This document shows positions 45,325 through 53,412 of a stretch of 64,000 nt of DNA, one piece after another. The notes beneath the pieces were generated by a model, which was not told where the DNA came from, ran no database searches, and saw only the letters and a list, made by a program, of their open reading frames with translations. The position numbers and the translations under genes are program-made. Numbering within the stretch: the stretch's first letter is position 1; every line of letters begins with the position of its first letter. This DNA comes from Duncaniella dubosii. GTDB taxonomy: Bacteria; Bacteroidota; Bacteroidia; Bacteroidales; Muribaculaceae. The DNA lies in contig NZ_CP039396.1 in the NCBI RefSeq assembly GCF_004803915.1, positions 2,914,001 to 2,978,000 on the forward strand. The letters run 5' to 3'.

Positions 45325-45881
45325 CAACCCACGATAAGATTATAATTGGAATCGATCCCGGCACTAATGTGATGGGCTATGGCATACTTGGCATTCATGG
45401 TAAGAAACCGGAGCTGATAGCGCTCGGTGTAGTGAAACTGAATAAATTCGACAGCCACTATTTGCGCTTGCTCAGGATTCATGAACGTGTGTTAGGACTT
45501 GTTGAGCAATTTCTTCCTGACGAGATGGCGATTGAAGCTCCGTTTTTCGGAAAAAATGTGCAGTCAATGCTGAAGTTAGGTCGAGCGCAGGGAGTAGCAA
45601 TGGCAGCAGCACTCTCTCGCGACATACCGATAACGGAATACGAGCCAAGAAAGATAAAAATGGCCATAACCGGCAATGGCGCGGCAAGCAAGGAGCAAGT
45701 GCGCGAAATGTTAAGACGGATATTGGATATCGCTCCTGAAAAACTTGACATCGAACTTGATGCGACCGATGCTTTAGCCGCAGCTCTGTGTCACCATTAT
45801 GAATCATCAAGACCGGTCTCTTTGGCTGGTCCTAAATCATGGAAAGATTTTATCGCTAAAAATCCGGATAGAGTGAAATAG
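45321..45881 (+). CDS. ruvC: Holliday junction resolvase RuvC
   Basis: The endonuclease that resolves Holliday junctions with RuvAB. In its 186 residues the RNase-H-like acidic catalytic residues are in [14 protein letters not shown] (first Asp), [14 protein letters not shown] (Glu) and [15 protein letters not shown] (last Asp pair). Complete. It shares four bases with the DUF4286 gene. It converges on a glycosyltransferase gene 18 bases away. Confidence 0.96.
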   Translation: MTTHDKIIIGIDPGTNVMGYGILGIHGKKPELIALGVVKLNKFDSHYLRLLRIHERVLGLVEQFLPDEMAIEAPFFGKNVQSMLKLGRAQGVAMAAALSRDIPITEYEPRKIKMAITGNGAASKEQVREMLRRILDIAPEKLDIELDATDALAAALCHHYESSRPVSLAGPKSWKDFIAKNPDRVK

Positions 45882-45899
45882 TGGAGTCAAAGGCATCGA

Positions 45900-46652
45900 T
45901 CAAATGTCTTTCCTTTGCTTTTTCCTTTTGATATTGCGGATAAAAAATTTGACATGGCGTAGGACAGTAGGGAGGACTCCGAAATAATGGCACATGATTT
46001 TGAAGCGTTCCCAAAGGGAGGCTTTATGGTTTGCAGTGGTGACACCTTCGGAGAGATAATCTATAAGAATACGGTCTATGTAGCAATTGCGGTGGGAGCG
46101 TTGCAGACAGCGGATACACCATTCAAAGTCGGCTGAATATCTATAGCGTGTGTCATAATTGTCCACGAGTTTCCTTAACACGATGAATGCCTGATGACAG
46201 ACAACCATACCGTCTTTGAAGCTGTCGAGTGTCAATATGGACGGCGCTTTCAAATGCCGGTCTCCGAGCCGACGGCGTGAGGCATCGACAATCTGAGTCT
46301 GGCCATAGACTATACCCGGATAATCATTGTCCATGACCGTGTCAGCTATCAACTGCAATGTGTTTGGATTATGAAAGGCATCACCAGCATTTAGGAATAT
46401 AACATAATCGCCCTTTGCCAGACCAAGACCTTTGTTCATTGCATCATAGAGACCTCTGTCACGTTCGGAAACTATTGTCATGTTATTGATGTCCGCATTT
46501 TTTGCTAAGCTGACAGTATTGTCGGTCGATGCCCCGTCGATGACAATATATTCGTAAAGTTTACATGTTTGCTCTTCCACGCTCCGCAATGTTGCCGGGA
46601 TGGTGGAAGCAGCATTGTAAGTAATAGTGATGATTGAAAATAATGGATTCAT
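45900..46652 (-). CDS. Family 2 glycosyltransferase
   Basis: A 250-residue GT-A fold enzyme. FSIITITYNAASTIPATLRS begins the fold, YIVIDGASTDNT carries the nucleotide-binding Asp, GLYDAMNKGLGLAKGDYVIF leads to the DxD-like position LNAGDAF, and CHQAFIVLRK follows. The last 40 residues are basic. It resembles WcaE/colanic-type GT2 enzymes that add one sugar to a cell-surface glycan. It is a single gene, not in a polysaccharide cluster, so the acceptor is unknown. Confidence 0.88.
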   Translation of the reverse strand: MNPLFSIITITYNAASTIPATLRSVEEQTCKLYEYIVIDGASTDNTVSLAKNADINNMTIVSERDRGLYDAMNKGLGLAKGDYVIFLNAGDAFHNPNTLQLIADTVMDNDYPGIVYGQTQIVDASRRRLGDRHLKAPSILTLDSFKDGMVVCHQAFIVLRKLVDNYDTRYRYSADFEWCIRCLQRSHRNCYIDRILIDYLSEGVTTANHKASLWERFKIMCHYFGVLPTVLRHVKFFIRNIKRKKQRKDI

Positions 46653-46716
46653 ATAGCTTTGTGGACGAATAGGATTATTTCAATAACGTGACGGGTGAGT
46701 CTTTTATAGGGTTAAT

Positions 46717-46752
46717 CAAAACCTCCTGCCGAAAAATCCGGCAAGAGTTTTG
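46717..46752. terminator. Terminator-like hairpin
   Basis: CAAAACCTCCTGCCG pairs with CGGCAAGAGTTTTG (one bulge, one mismatch) around a 7-base loop. A smaller GTGC-AAAA-GCAC hairpin lies just after it, at about 46769-46780. It is downstream of the winged-helix gene and upstream of the glycosyltransferase gene. Confidence 0.4.
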
Positions 46753-46788
46753 TTATTGGGGAAAGCGTGCAAAAGCACGGCTTAAGGT

Positions 46789-47007
46789 CTACTTATCTTG
46801 TAGGAGAGAGATTATGAGTTCTTTGCTATCCTCGCTCTCGATGAAATTTATTTTTCCTTCACGTGCGAGCCAGCCAAGAGCTGCGAACAGTTCCTTTTCA
46901 GTCTTTAGTTTAGCAATCTTTTTCAACTGCTTTGTGTCAAGTGCTTCCGCTTCGTTAAGGGCGCCCCATACGCATCCTGCGTTGTTGCCGATAGTGTCAG
47001 TGTTCAT
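46789..47007 (-). CDS. Small winged-helix protein (DUF2582-like)
   Basis: A 72-residue protein that is essentially one winged helix: GCVWGALNEAEALDTKQLKK, then KTEKELFAALGWLAREGKIN and FIESEDSKELIIS. It resembles the winged helix-turn-helix family PF10771. It probably binds DNA or a protein, but its function is not established. It is monocistronic, with a TAAATTTG -7 box on the minus strand at 47098-47105 and a hairpin after it. Confidence 0.82.
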   Translation of the reverse strand: MNTDTIGNNAGCVWGALNEAEALDTKQLKKIAKLKTEKELFAALGWLAREGKINFIESEDSKELIISLLQDK

Positions 47008-47097
47008 TGTCTTTAATTTTTAGTAAATTGATTAGAATCAGTCAGGGTTATTATGCGATTTGTAGATTGACAATAGATTAACTAAAACGTTGCGTTA

Positions 47098-47105
47098 CAA
47101 ATTTA
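47098..47105 (-). promoter_or_regulatory. Putative -7 box for the winged-helix gene
   Basis: The minus strand reads TAAATTTG, an exact -7 consensus, 91 bases before the ATG. The surrounding region is very A/T-rich and no -33 element stands out. Confidence 0.4.
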
Positions 47106-47162
47106 CAATTATTTTTATAAATTTATTACTATTTTGCTAACAAATTTAATCACATAAAAGTT

Positions 47163-47199
47163 CACAAGGCATCAACGCTTTATGCGTCAATGCCTTGTG
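47163..47199 (-). terminator. Terminator of the amylase gene
   Basis: CACAAGGCAT (47163-47172) pairs perfectly with ATGCCTTGTG (47190-47199); an inner ACGC/GCGT stem extends it. On the minus strand AACTTTTATG follows. It lies 21 bases after the amylase stop. Confidence 0.6.
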
Positions 47200-47219
47200 T
47201 GATTCTGAATACTCTTGCT

Positions 47220-48653
47220 TTAACGATAGAGCAGGTAGGAGGTCAGGGGTTCGAGTTGTCCGCTTAGTTTGCCACTGTTGACTTTAAAGGAACTGCCGTA
47301 GACTGCATCCGTATAGTCTCCATCAGGTAAGGTCGTATCAACTCCGCTGATATTCCGGGGCTCTGACGAAAGATTTATTATCGCAGCTCCGGCATTACCA
47401 CGGCTGACAACTATTACAGCTCCGTTGTCAGCTGTTGCAATTGTTTCCGGCTGCCCGGACATAGAACGGCGGAATTTGTTGACCGCCACGACTTCCGGAT
47501 GTTTGAATTCATCGTTTCCGCGAGCTCCGACACGGTTGTTGCCCCAATAGTTTTCACGTGTGCTTCCGGCCGGGCGGCTGAAAAAGAGGGGAGTGCCATT
47601 TTGACGTGCGGTCAGGAATACCCATCCCATGCGTATCTGTTCGTCCGTGAGCCCCGCAGATTCATGCTCATTGGCATACGTATCGTGTGATTCTACCCAT
47701 GTGACAAGATGCTTGCCGTCAACAGGATGATGCCAGTTAAGAAGTGAATCGGCATTGAAATCAGCTTTGTCGAGAACCGTACGTAGTGCATGGCCATAGG
47801 CGCTTGCCGTCAGATCCATATATTCTGCATACTCGGACTCCTTGACATTCTTGTCTTGAAGAACCTCGCCATAGATGAACAACGAGTCGGCAGGCACTGC
47901 CAGCCTGAGCCCTTTGACTTCTTCACGACCTGTCGCCACGTCCCAGAAATTATTTCTGGCAGCGAGGCTATCGAGCGGATCGGACGGAAGGCCGATATGT
48001 TTGGCCGTGTCGTAACGAAACCCTTTTACTCCAAGACTAAGCAGGTCATTGACATAGGTCATGTAGTAGTGCTGGAAGTCCGGGTTTTCAGTATTTACAT
48101 CAGGAAGGCCGCCCATTTCCCCTGTGGTGCACTGATAACGGTCGTTATAATCTTTTATAGGAGTGAAACCGTTGGCGTGATAAAGTTTGTCGTGACCGCC
48201 GACTGCTTCATCAAGAGCCGGAAGAACCGCGGTATGGTCTATGGCTGTATGATTGGGCAATACATCGACAATGACTTTTACATTATATTTATTTGCACTG
48301 TCCATCATGGCTTTAAACTGATTGCGGTCGCCAAGAAGATAGTTGCCTATTTTCCAGTCTGTCGGCTGATAATAGTAATACCACTTGCCTGTGACTGAAT
48401 CTCCGGGCTGAGAGAATAATGCAAGACCGCCGTTTTCTCCGATATAACATGTGTTGGCAGGGGATGTCTGTACATACGCATAACCTGCTTCGGCAATATC
48501 TTTCATATTGGCTGCAATAGTGTCAAACGACCAAGACCATGCGTGAAGTATGACATCGTCGTTTGTCGTGGCAGTCGCTTTAGTGTCATTTCCATTGCCA
48601 CAAGAAGCAAATATGCCTACCCCGGCAACGGCAAGATAGAAAAAGTGTTTCAT
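47220..48653 (-). CDS. GH13 alpha-amylase lipoprotein
   Basis: A 477-residue exported glycoside hydrolase. The signal ends at GIFASCGNG (lipidated Cys near residue 18), so it is anchored in a membrane, possibly on the cell surface. All four GH13 regions are present: DVLPNHT (I), GFRYDTAKH with the nucleophile Asp (II), IYGEVLQD with the acid Glu (III) and TWVESHDTY (IV). A beta-sandwich C-terminal domain follows. It acts on alpha-1,4-glucans such as starch or glycogen. No SusC/SusD genes are nearby, so it is an orphan amylase. Confidence 0.92.
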   Translation of the reverse strand: MKHFFYLAVAGVGIFASCGNGNDTKATATTNDDVILHAWSWSFDTIAANMKDIAEAGYAYVQTSPANTCYIGENGGLALFSQPGDSVTGKWYYYYQPTDWKIGNYLLGDRNQFKAMMDSANKYNVKVIVDVLPNHTAIDHTAVLPALDEAVGGHDKLYHANGFTPIKDYNDRYQCTTGEMGGLPDVNTENPDFQHYYMTYVNDLLSLGVKGFRYDTAKHIGLPSDPLDSLAARNNFWDVATGREEVKGLRLAVPADSLFIYGEVLQDKNVKESEYAEYMDLTASAYGHALRTVLDKADFNADSLLNWHHPVDGKHLVTWVESHDTYANEHESAGLTDEQIRMGWVFLTARQNGTPLFFSRPAGSTRENYWGNNRVGARGNDEFKHPEVVAVNKFRRSMSGQPETIATADNGAVIVVSRGNAGAAIINLSSEPRNISGVDTTLPDGDYTDAVYGSSFKVNSGKLSGQLEPLTSYLLYR

Positions 48654-48750
48654 TTTAGATAAATAATAGTGTGTAGTATGATATATAATTCTGATAGTAG
48701 ATGGTAAGTCATATTATGATGAATACGCGCCGGACTTTTTATTTCAGCTC

Positions 48751-49608
48751 TCAGGCATAGAGCAGGAGAGCTGTCAGATAGAGCAGGGTTGCCGGAATAA
48801 CAAGCAGCAGCGAGTCGATTCGGTCAAGAATTCCACCGTGGCCAGGCAGGAGTGTTCCGGAATCTTTGACGCCAAGAGTCCGTTTTATAAGCGATTCAAT
48901 GAGGTCTCCCCACGTAGCAAAAGCCGCTACTACCGCACCAAGACCTATAAGTCCGCAGAGCGATATGTTTGTAAAATATAGGGGGAAGCAATATTTGAAT
49001 ACGAAAACAGAAGCAATCACAAATGCGACACCACCAAAAAAGCCTTCCCATGATTTCTTAGGGGATATTCTTGGATATAATTTATGCTTTCCAAGCAGAG
49101 ACCCTACGCAGAATGCCCCAGTGTCGTTAAGCCATATCATTATGAAAACGGCAAGCAGCAGGTGCATCCCATTTGGAAGCGTATAATACATTGACATAAG
49201 TCCGATTGGAAGAGCAACATACATCTGCCCCATGTATGAATACGCGAGATTGGTAAGAGGGGAAGATTCTTGATTATACAGCTGCATGACAAGTCGGACT
49301 ATCATATATAGCAGATATATAGTAAAAAAAGTCCCGCCCATGACAGCTGTGGTGAAGGGCGTCAGCACACCGGTATTGACACATCCGAGTCCGACACATA
49401 ATATGAGACCGCCGGCCACATCTATGATTAGCGTTGTGACATTCTCTCCGCCGGTTGATGCATTGGTGAGGTTATAAAATTCTTCAAGAGCAAGTATTGC
49501 TATCAGGCCGAAAAATACAATGAACAGCCATCCTCCGGAAAGAACGCTCGCGCAAATTAAACCAACGTAAATTATTCCGGTAATGCTTCGTAATATGAGG
49601 TTTTTCAT
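48751..49608 (-). CDS. cdsA: Phosphatidate cytidylyltransferase
   Basis: Makes CDP-diacylglycerol, the precursor of phospholipids. It is a 285-residue polytopic enzyme with about 8 helices. The family signature near the end is LIKRTLGVKDSGTLLPGHGG followed by ILDRIDSLL, and SPKKSWEGFFGG lies in the middle. Complete. A TATTTTTG -7 box lies about 20 bases upstream on the minus strand, so it is probably its own unit. Confidence 0.94.
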   Translation of the reverse strand: MKNLILRSITGIIYVGLICASVLSGGWLFIVFFGLIAILALEEFYNLTNASTGGENVTTLIIDVAGGLILCVGLGCVNTGVLTPFTTAVMGGTFFTIYLLYMIVRLVMQLYNQESSPLTNLAYSYMGQMYVALPIGLMSMYYTLPNGMHLLLAVFIMIWLNDTGAFCVGSLLGKHKLYPRISPKKSWEGFFGGVAFVIASVFVFKYCFPLYFTNISLCGLIGLGAVVAAFATWGDLIESLIKRTLGVKDSGTLLPGHGGILDRIDSLLLVIPATLLYLTALLLYA

Positions 49609-49628
49609 CTTTTACAAGTAAATTTTTG

Positions 49629-49636
49629 CAAAAATA
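49629..49636 (-). promoter_or_regulatory. Putative -7 box for cdsA
   Basis: The minus strand reads TATTTTTG, an exact consensus, 20 bases before the cdsA ATG. No clear -33 element was seen. Confidence 0.4.
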
Positions 49637-49778
49637 GCGAAAATTTATTTATCATCCATTGTTTTGTGGAATTATTTCCCGGACATGTTTTATAATTGGC
49701 TTGATATTGCCACGGACAACTGTTACTTTGTCTGAGATTTTACTCCGCACCGTAGAGACTATCTGTGACACGGATGCT

Positions 49779-50722
49779 TTATGCCAGTTGCATGACAGCT
49801 ATGCGATAGCCGCTGATACTGTTTGCTTTGATGATTTTCTTTATGGCCTTACGCTCAAATTCTGTCCCTAAATATTCCCATAGCGGTTTTATTTTTGACA
49901 GAATTTGAGCGTCTCCCCCTGTCAGAGTCTTGCTGTAATGTTCGAAGATTGCTTCGTGAAGATCCAATAAATGGGAGACTCGTTCCGCATGTGTCCATTC
50001 TCGTTGCTGATACCATTCGGCAATAACCGATGGTCGCTTCAATAACCCTCTGCCAAGCATTATGCCATTAAGTTCGGAATGGCTTTCACGAATAGCGTCA
50101 ATCTGTGAAGGAGATTCAATGTCGCCATTGAAAATGACAGGATTTGTAGACTGTTCGAGAAGACGGTTGAATTCATCGGTATGTAATTCGCCGGCATATT
50201 GTTGGGATGCTGTACGCGGATGTATTGTCAGATGACTCAACGGCATATCATTGATTATACCTATTATATCGCGCCAGTCTGTAGGCTTTTCAACTCCGAG
50301 TCGCATTTTAATTGAAAATATCATATCGGTCATTGACTGTACATGGCGGCTTATTTCGGAAATGACATCAGACCTGACGAGCATTCCAGCTCCTCTGCCT
50401 TTGCGCACTTGTGGAACAAAAGGACAGCCCATATTCAAATCAACCCTCCTATGGCTTTGACTGCATTGACAAGTGCTATAAATTCATTGACATCTCTGAA
50501 AATTATCTGAGGAATCAGCCGATGGTTGGAATTCAGTTCAGATGTCACATCGCGTAGATCTCGGCTTCTTACTTCACCCCGTTCCCAACGAATGAAAGGG
50601 GTGAAGTAAGTCAGTCCATGTCCTTGAATTCCGTAAATCTCAGAATGGTAATGCCTGAATGGAGCTTCTGTAAATCCCTGAAGCGGTGCTCCCATTAACT
50701 GAAATTCTGAACTTAGAGTCAT
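49779..50722 (-). pseudogene. tRNA-dihydrouridine synthase, frameshifted
   Basis: A DusC-like flavoenzyme that reduces uridine in tRNA, now in two frames. The N-terminal part starts at 50722 (MTLSSEFQLMGAPLQGFTEA) and runs to VKAIGG, then reads LI and stop. The second part continues with DLNMGCPFVPQVRKGRGAGM (Dus active-site Cys) and reaches the end of the family (IKMRLGVEKPTDW; LTIHPRTASQQYAG; MLGRGLLKRP). One extra G in the GGG run near 50444-50446 restores GGVDLNMGCP and a 314-residue protein. It is either a lost gene or a sequencing error. It starts 10 bases after the GH127 stop. Confidence 0.85.
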
Positions 50723-50732
50723 ATTCGGTTTA

Positions 50733-53105
50733 TTATTTTGTTGTATCACGACGGATAAGACGGATATGATAGATCCCTCCGGCGGTCTGATTTTTTTCTC
50801 CGGCAAATTTTACTGTAATGTATTCTTTGCCGTCTGTAAGATGGGACGGAATGGTGTATTCTTTCTCGACAAATTCATCGCGTCTCCATTTGCCTGATGG
50901 ATTTTCTGACGCAATAATGTTGTCGTCAATTAAGATATTGAATTGCCTTTTACCTGTTTCGTTGCCCCAGAATCTAAGTCGCAGAATCAAATCCGAATAT
51001 CCGTCCGTTTTCAGTTTATATGAAAAGAAACCACCGTTTGAGGCGTCGCGCCAAGGCTCGCCATTGAAATTTCCGGCTACCGATGATTTTGCCTCCATAA
51101 AATGATCGGCCTCTGGCTGCTGTTCGCCGGTATTTACGGCATCGACAGTTATGCGGTCAAGAGCCAGTCTGCGTTCTTCGTCTTTACGGGCATTTTCACG
51201 ATAGGTATCATACCGTTTCTGTGTCATTGACAGCCAGTATATCATATAACGCGAATCATGAATACGGTAGAACGGTTCAAGTATGACATTGCCAAATTTT
51301 TCATCAAACAATCCGGGAACGGTATATGCCATCTCCATACCATCGACGGGTTTCATTGCATTTAGTTTTTTTATTATTTCGGAACGCTTACCTATAAGCA
51401 GTGGTGTATCGAACACCGATACAAGTTCACCTCCGGCTATATGTGCCCAACGGTGATCGTCGGCAACCAGACCATGCAACGGCTTACCGTTGTCAAATCT
51501 CGCGGCCATCACTATAGGCCCTCGCATGATGCTTATGTAGTCAGGAAGATATTTCAGTTCTTCAATAGATACTTTCATAGGCATTTCAAGTTCGACAACA
51601 TCTCCGTCTTTCCATTCACGGTTTAGAGATATATAGGATGACGGTTGTGATTTTACGTTGATGTATTCGCCATTTATCTTAACTTTTACAGCATCACACC
51701 AAGCAGGGTGGCGGAGGAGCAAGCCAAAAGTCCGGGATGTAGTGCTGTTGACTGTAAACCTGACCAATCCATCTTTTGGAAATTCGGTTTCTTGAGTCAG
51801 TTTTATTCCTTTTTCTTTCCAGTCAAGAACAGATGGGATGAAGAGATTGACCCAAAGCGAATCGTCAGAATGTGTGTATATGAATTGCCCATACTTGCCA
51901 TGATTTTCCATTCCTGTACCGACACAACACCACATTGCACAGTTTGGCTTCGAATATACGCGATAATGGCCGGGGCGTGCTGATGTGAAATAAACATAGC
52001 CGCCGTGGACCGGATGTTGGGTTGAAAGGATGTGGTTATATAAAGCCCGCTCATAAAAATCGGCATATCTGGCTTCGGGCGACATACGGAAAAGGCCTTC
52101 TGTCAGTTTAAGCATATTGTTGGTATTGCATGACTCCGGGCCCTCGCGGTCATCGACATAGCTTTTGGCATCGGCCTTTGAGGCAAAATGTTCACGCCGG
52201 CTGTTGCCGCCTATTGAAAGTGAGCGGTTGTTGACAACTGTTTCCCAGAAAAAACGTGATGCTCTCTCGTAATCGGAATCAGAATCAAGTTCGGCAATCC
52301 TCTGGAATCCGACAACCTTTGGCACTTGGGTATTCGCATGCCTGTTGTCCAGATTATCGATACCGGCTACTATATCGTCAAAGAGCTGATGATGCGTGAA
52401 ACGACGTGCAGTTTCAAGATATTTCTTGTCGCCTGTCATCGCGTAGGCATCGGCATAGACTTCGTTCATACCTCCGAATTCATTGTCAAGCATCGATTCC
52501 ATCTGGTCATCAGACAGAGATGAAGTGATTCTGATGCCCCAGTCACACATCCCAAGAAACAGGTTGCGTCCTACTTGAGATCCTGCATATACCCAACTGT
52601 CGCGAAGTCCGGCATAAATTTTATGAATGTTGTACCAAGGAACCCAGTAATTCCAGATTTCACCGATATTGCCGTTGCGTATTTCCGCCCAGAGGGCGTC
52701 ACCGCCGGGGATACCACCGATATATCCGTCGCCTCTTGCTACGGCACACATCGACAGTTGTGAAAGCATATAATCCATGCGGTCTTTAAGCGCACTGTTG
52801 CCGGTTGCCGCATAGTGGATTGCCAAAGCCGACAGATAATGGCCGCCGATATGACCGTCAAGGCCATCCCAGTTGACAAAACTTTCTCCTTTTGGCGCAA
52901 GTCCGGCAGCCTTCAGGTATGGAGCGAGCAGACGGTCGGTGTCATAGCTTAGCAATATATCGGTATTTAGCTCCATTGCATGACGGAACGGGCTGTCAAG
53001 CAGCCTGACATCAGACAGTGGAAATTCATTCTCATATAATCTCGACTGGGAGAATGCGGATGAGACACATGATGCTGCCAGAAGAATGAAAGATAAAATT
53101 CTCAT
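50733..53105 (-). CDS. GH127 beta-L-arabinofuranosidase (DUF1680)
   Basis: An exported 790-residue glycoside hydrolase with a signal peptide (FILLAASCVSSAFS). It has the alpha/alpha-barrel core with DGLDGHIGGHYLSALAIHY. Catalytic and zinc residues match those I recall for HypBA1: Glu and Cys in REGPESCNTNNML, and the Cys pair in AMWCCVGTGMENHGKYG. Two beta domains and a C-terminal carbohydrate-binding-like domain (LKTDGYSDLILRLRFWGN) follow. It removes terminal arabinofuranose from plant glycans. No SusCD pair is adjacent. Confidence 0.93.
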   Translation of the reverse strand: MRILSFILLAASCVSSAFSQSRLYENEFPLSDVRLLDSPFRHAMELNTDILLSYDTDRLLAPYLKAAGLAPKGESFVNWDGLDGHIGGHYLSALAIHYAATGNSALKDRMDYMLSQLSMCAVARGDGYIGGIPGGDALWAEIRNGNIGEIWNYWVPWYNIHKIYAGLRDSWVYAGSQVGRNLFLGMCDWGIRITSSLSDDQMESMLDNEFGGMNEVYADAYAMTGDKKYLETARRFTHHQLFDDIVAGIDNLDNRHANTQVPKVVGFQRIAELDSDSDYERASRFFWETVVNNRSLSIGGNSRREHFASKADAKSYVDDREGPESCNTNNMLKLTEGLFRMSPEARYADFYERALYNHILSTQHPVHGGYVYFTSARPGHYRVYSKPNCAMWCCVGTGMENHGKYGQFIYTHSDDSLWVNLFIPSVLDWKEKGIKLTQETEFPKDGLVRFTVNSTTSRTFGLLLRHPAWCDAVKVKINGEYINVKSQPSSYISLNREWKDGDVVELEMPMKVSIEELKYLPDYISIMRGPIVMAARFDNGKPLHGLVADDHRWAHIAGGELVSVFDTPLLIGKRSEIIKKLNAMKPVDGMEMAYTVPGLFDEKFGNVILEPFYRIHDSRYMIYWLSMTQKRYDTYRENARKDEERRLALDRITVDAVNTGEQQPEADHFMEAKSSVAGNFNGEPWRDASNGGFFSYKLKTDGYSDLILRLRFWGNETGKRQFNILIDDNIIASENPSGKWRRDEFVEKEYTIPSHLTDGKEYITVKFAGEKNQTAGGIYHIRLIRRDTTK

Positions 53106-53412
53106 TGGATAAATGATTGGTTATTTTTGAAATGCTTATTTTTGCCTGTGATAGGGTAACATCAGCAAAATTACGCATATTTCACATTTCTGTAATCCCT
53201 TATTCAATCTTTTACATGTCTATTTGTTTCATTTGACCTGTCGAAACGAGCTAAATAAGTTCTTTATTTAACTTTTAAAAGATATTTTAAAACAAATATA
53301 CTACTTTTGTGGTTAATACTATCGTAGACGCAGATACTTTTTATGTCTGACAGAGGGGTTTCTGCCATGCAATTCATCACTCGGAAGTATAACCTTTTAA
53401 ATTTAATGTGCA
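53106..53412. other. Divergent intergenic region between GH127 and tamB
   Basis: This 307-base region separates divergent genes. It contains TACTTTTG at 53302-53309, an exact -7 box for the plus strand, and an A/T-rich near-palindrome just before it (TTTTAAAAGATATTTTAAAA). I see no gene, repeat or RNA in it. A -7 box for the GH127 gene was not clear. Confidence 0.5.
53302..53309 (+). promoter_or_regulatory. Putative -7 box for the tamB operon
   Basis: TACTTTTG is an exact -7 consensus. It lies about 104 bases before the TTG start of tamB. The -33 region is T-rich without TTG. Confidence 0.45.
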
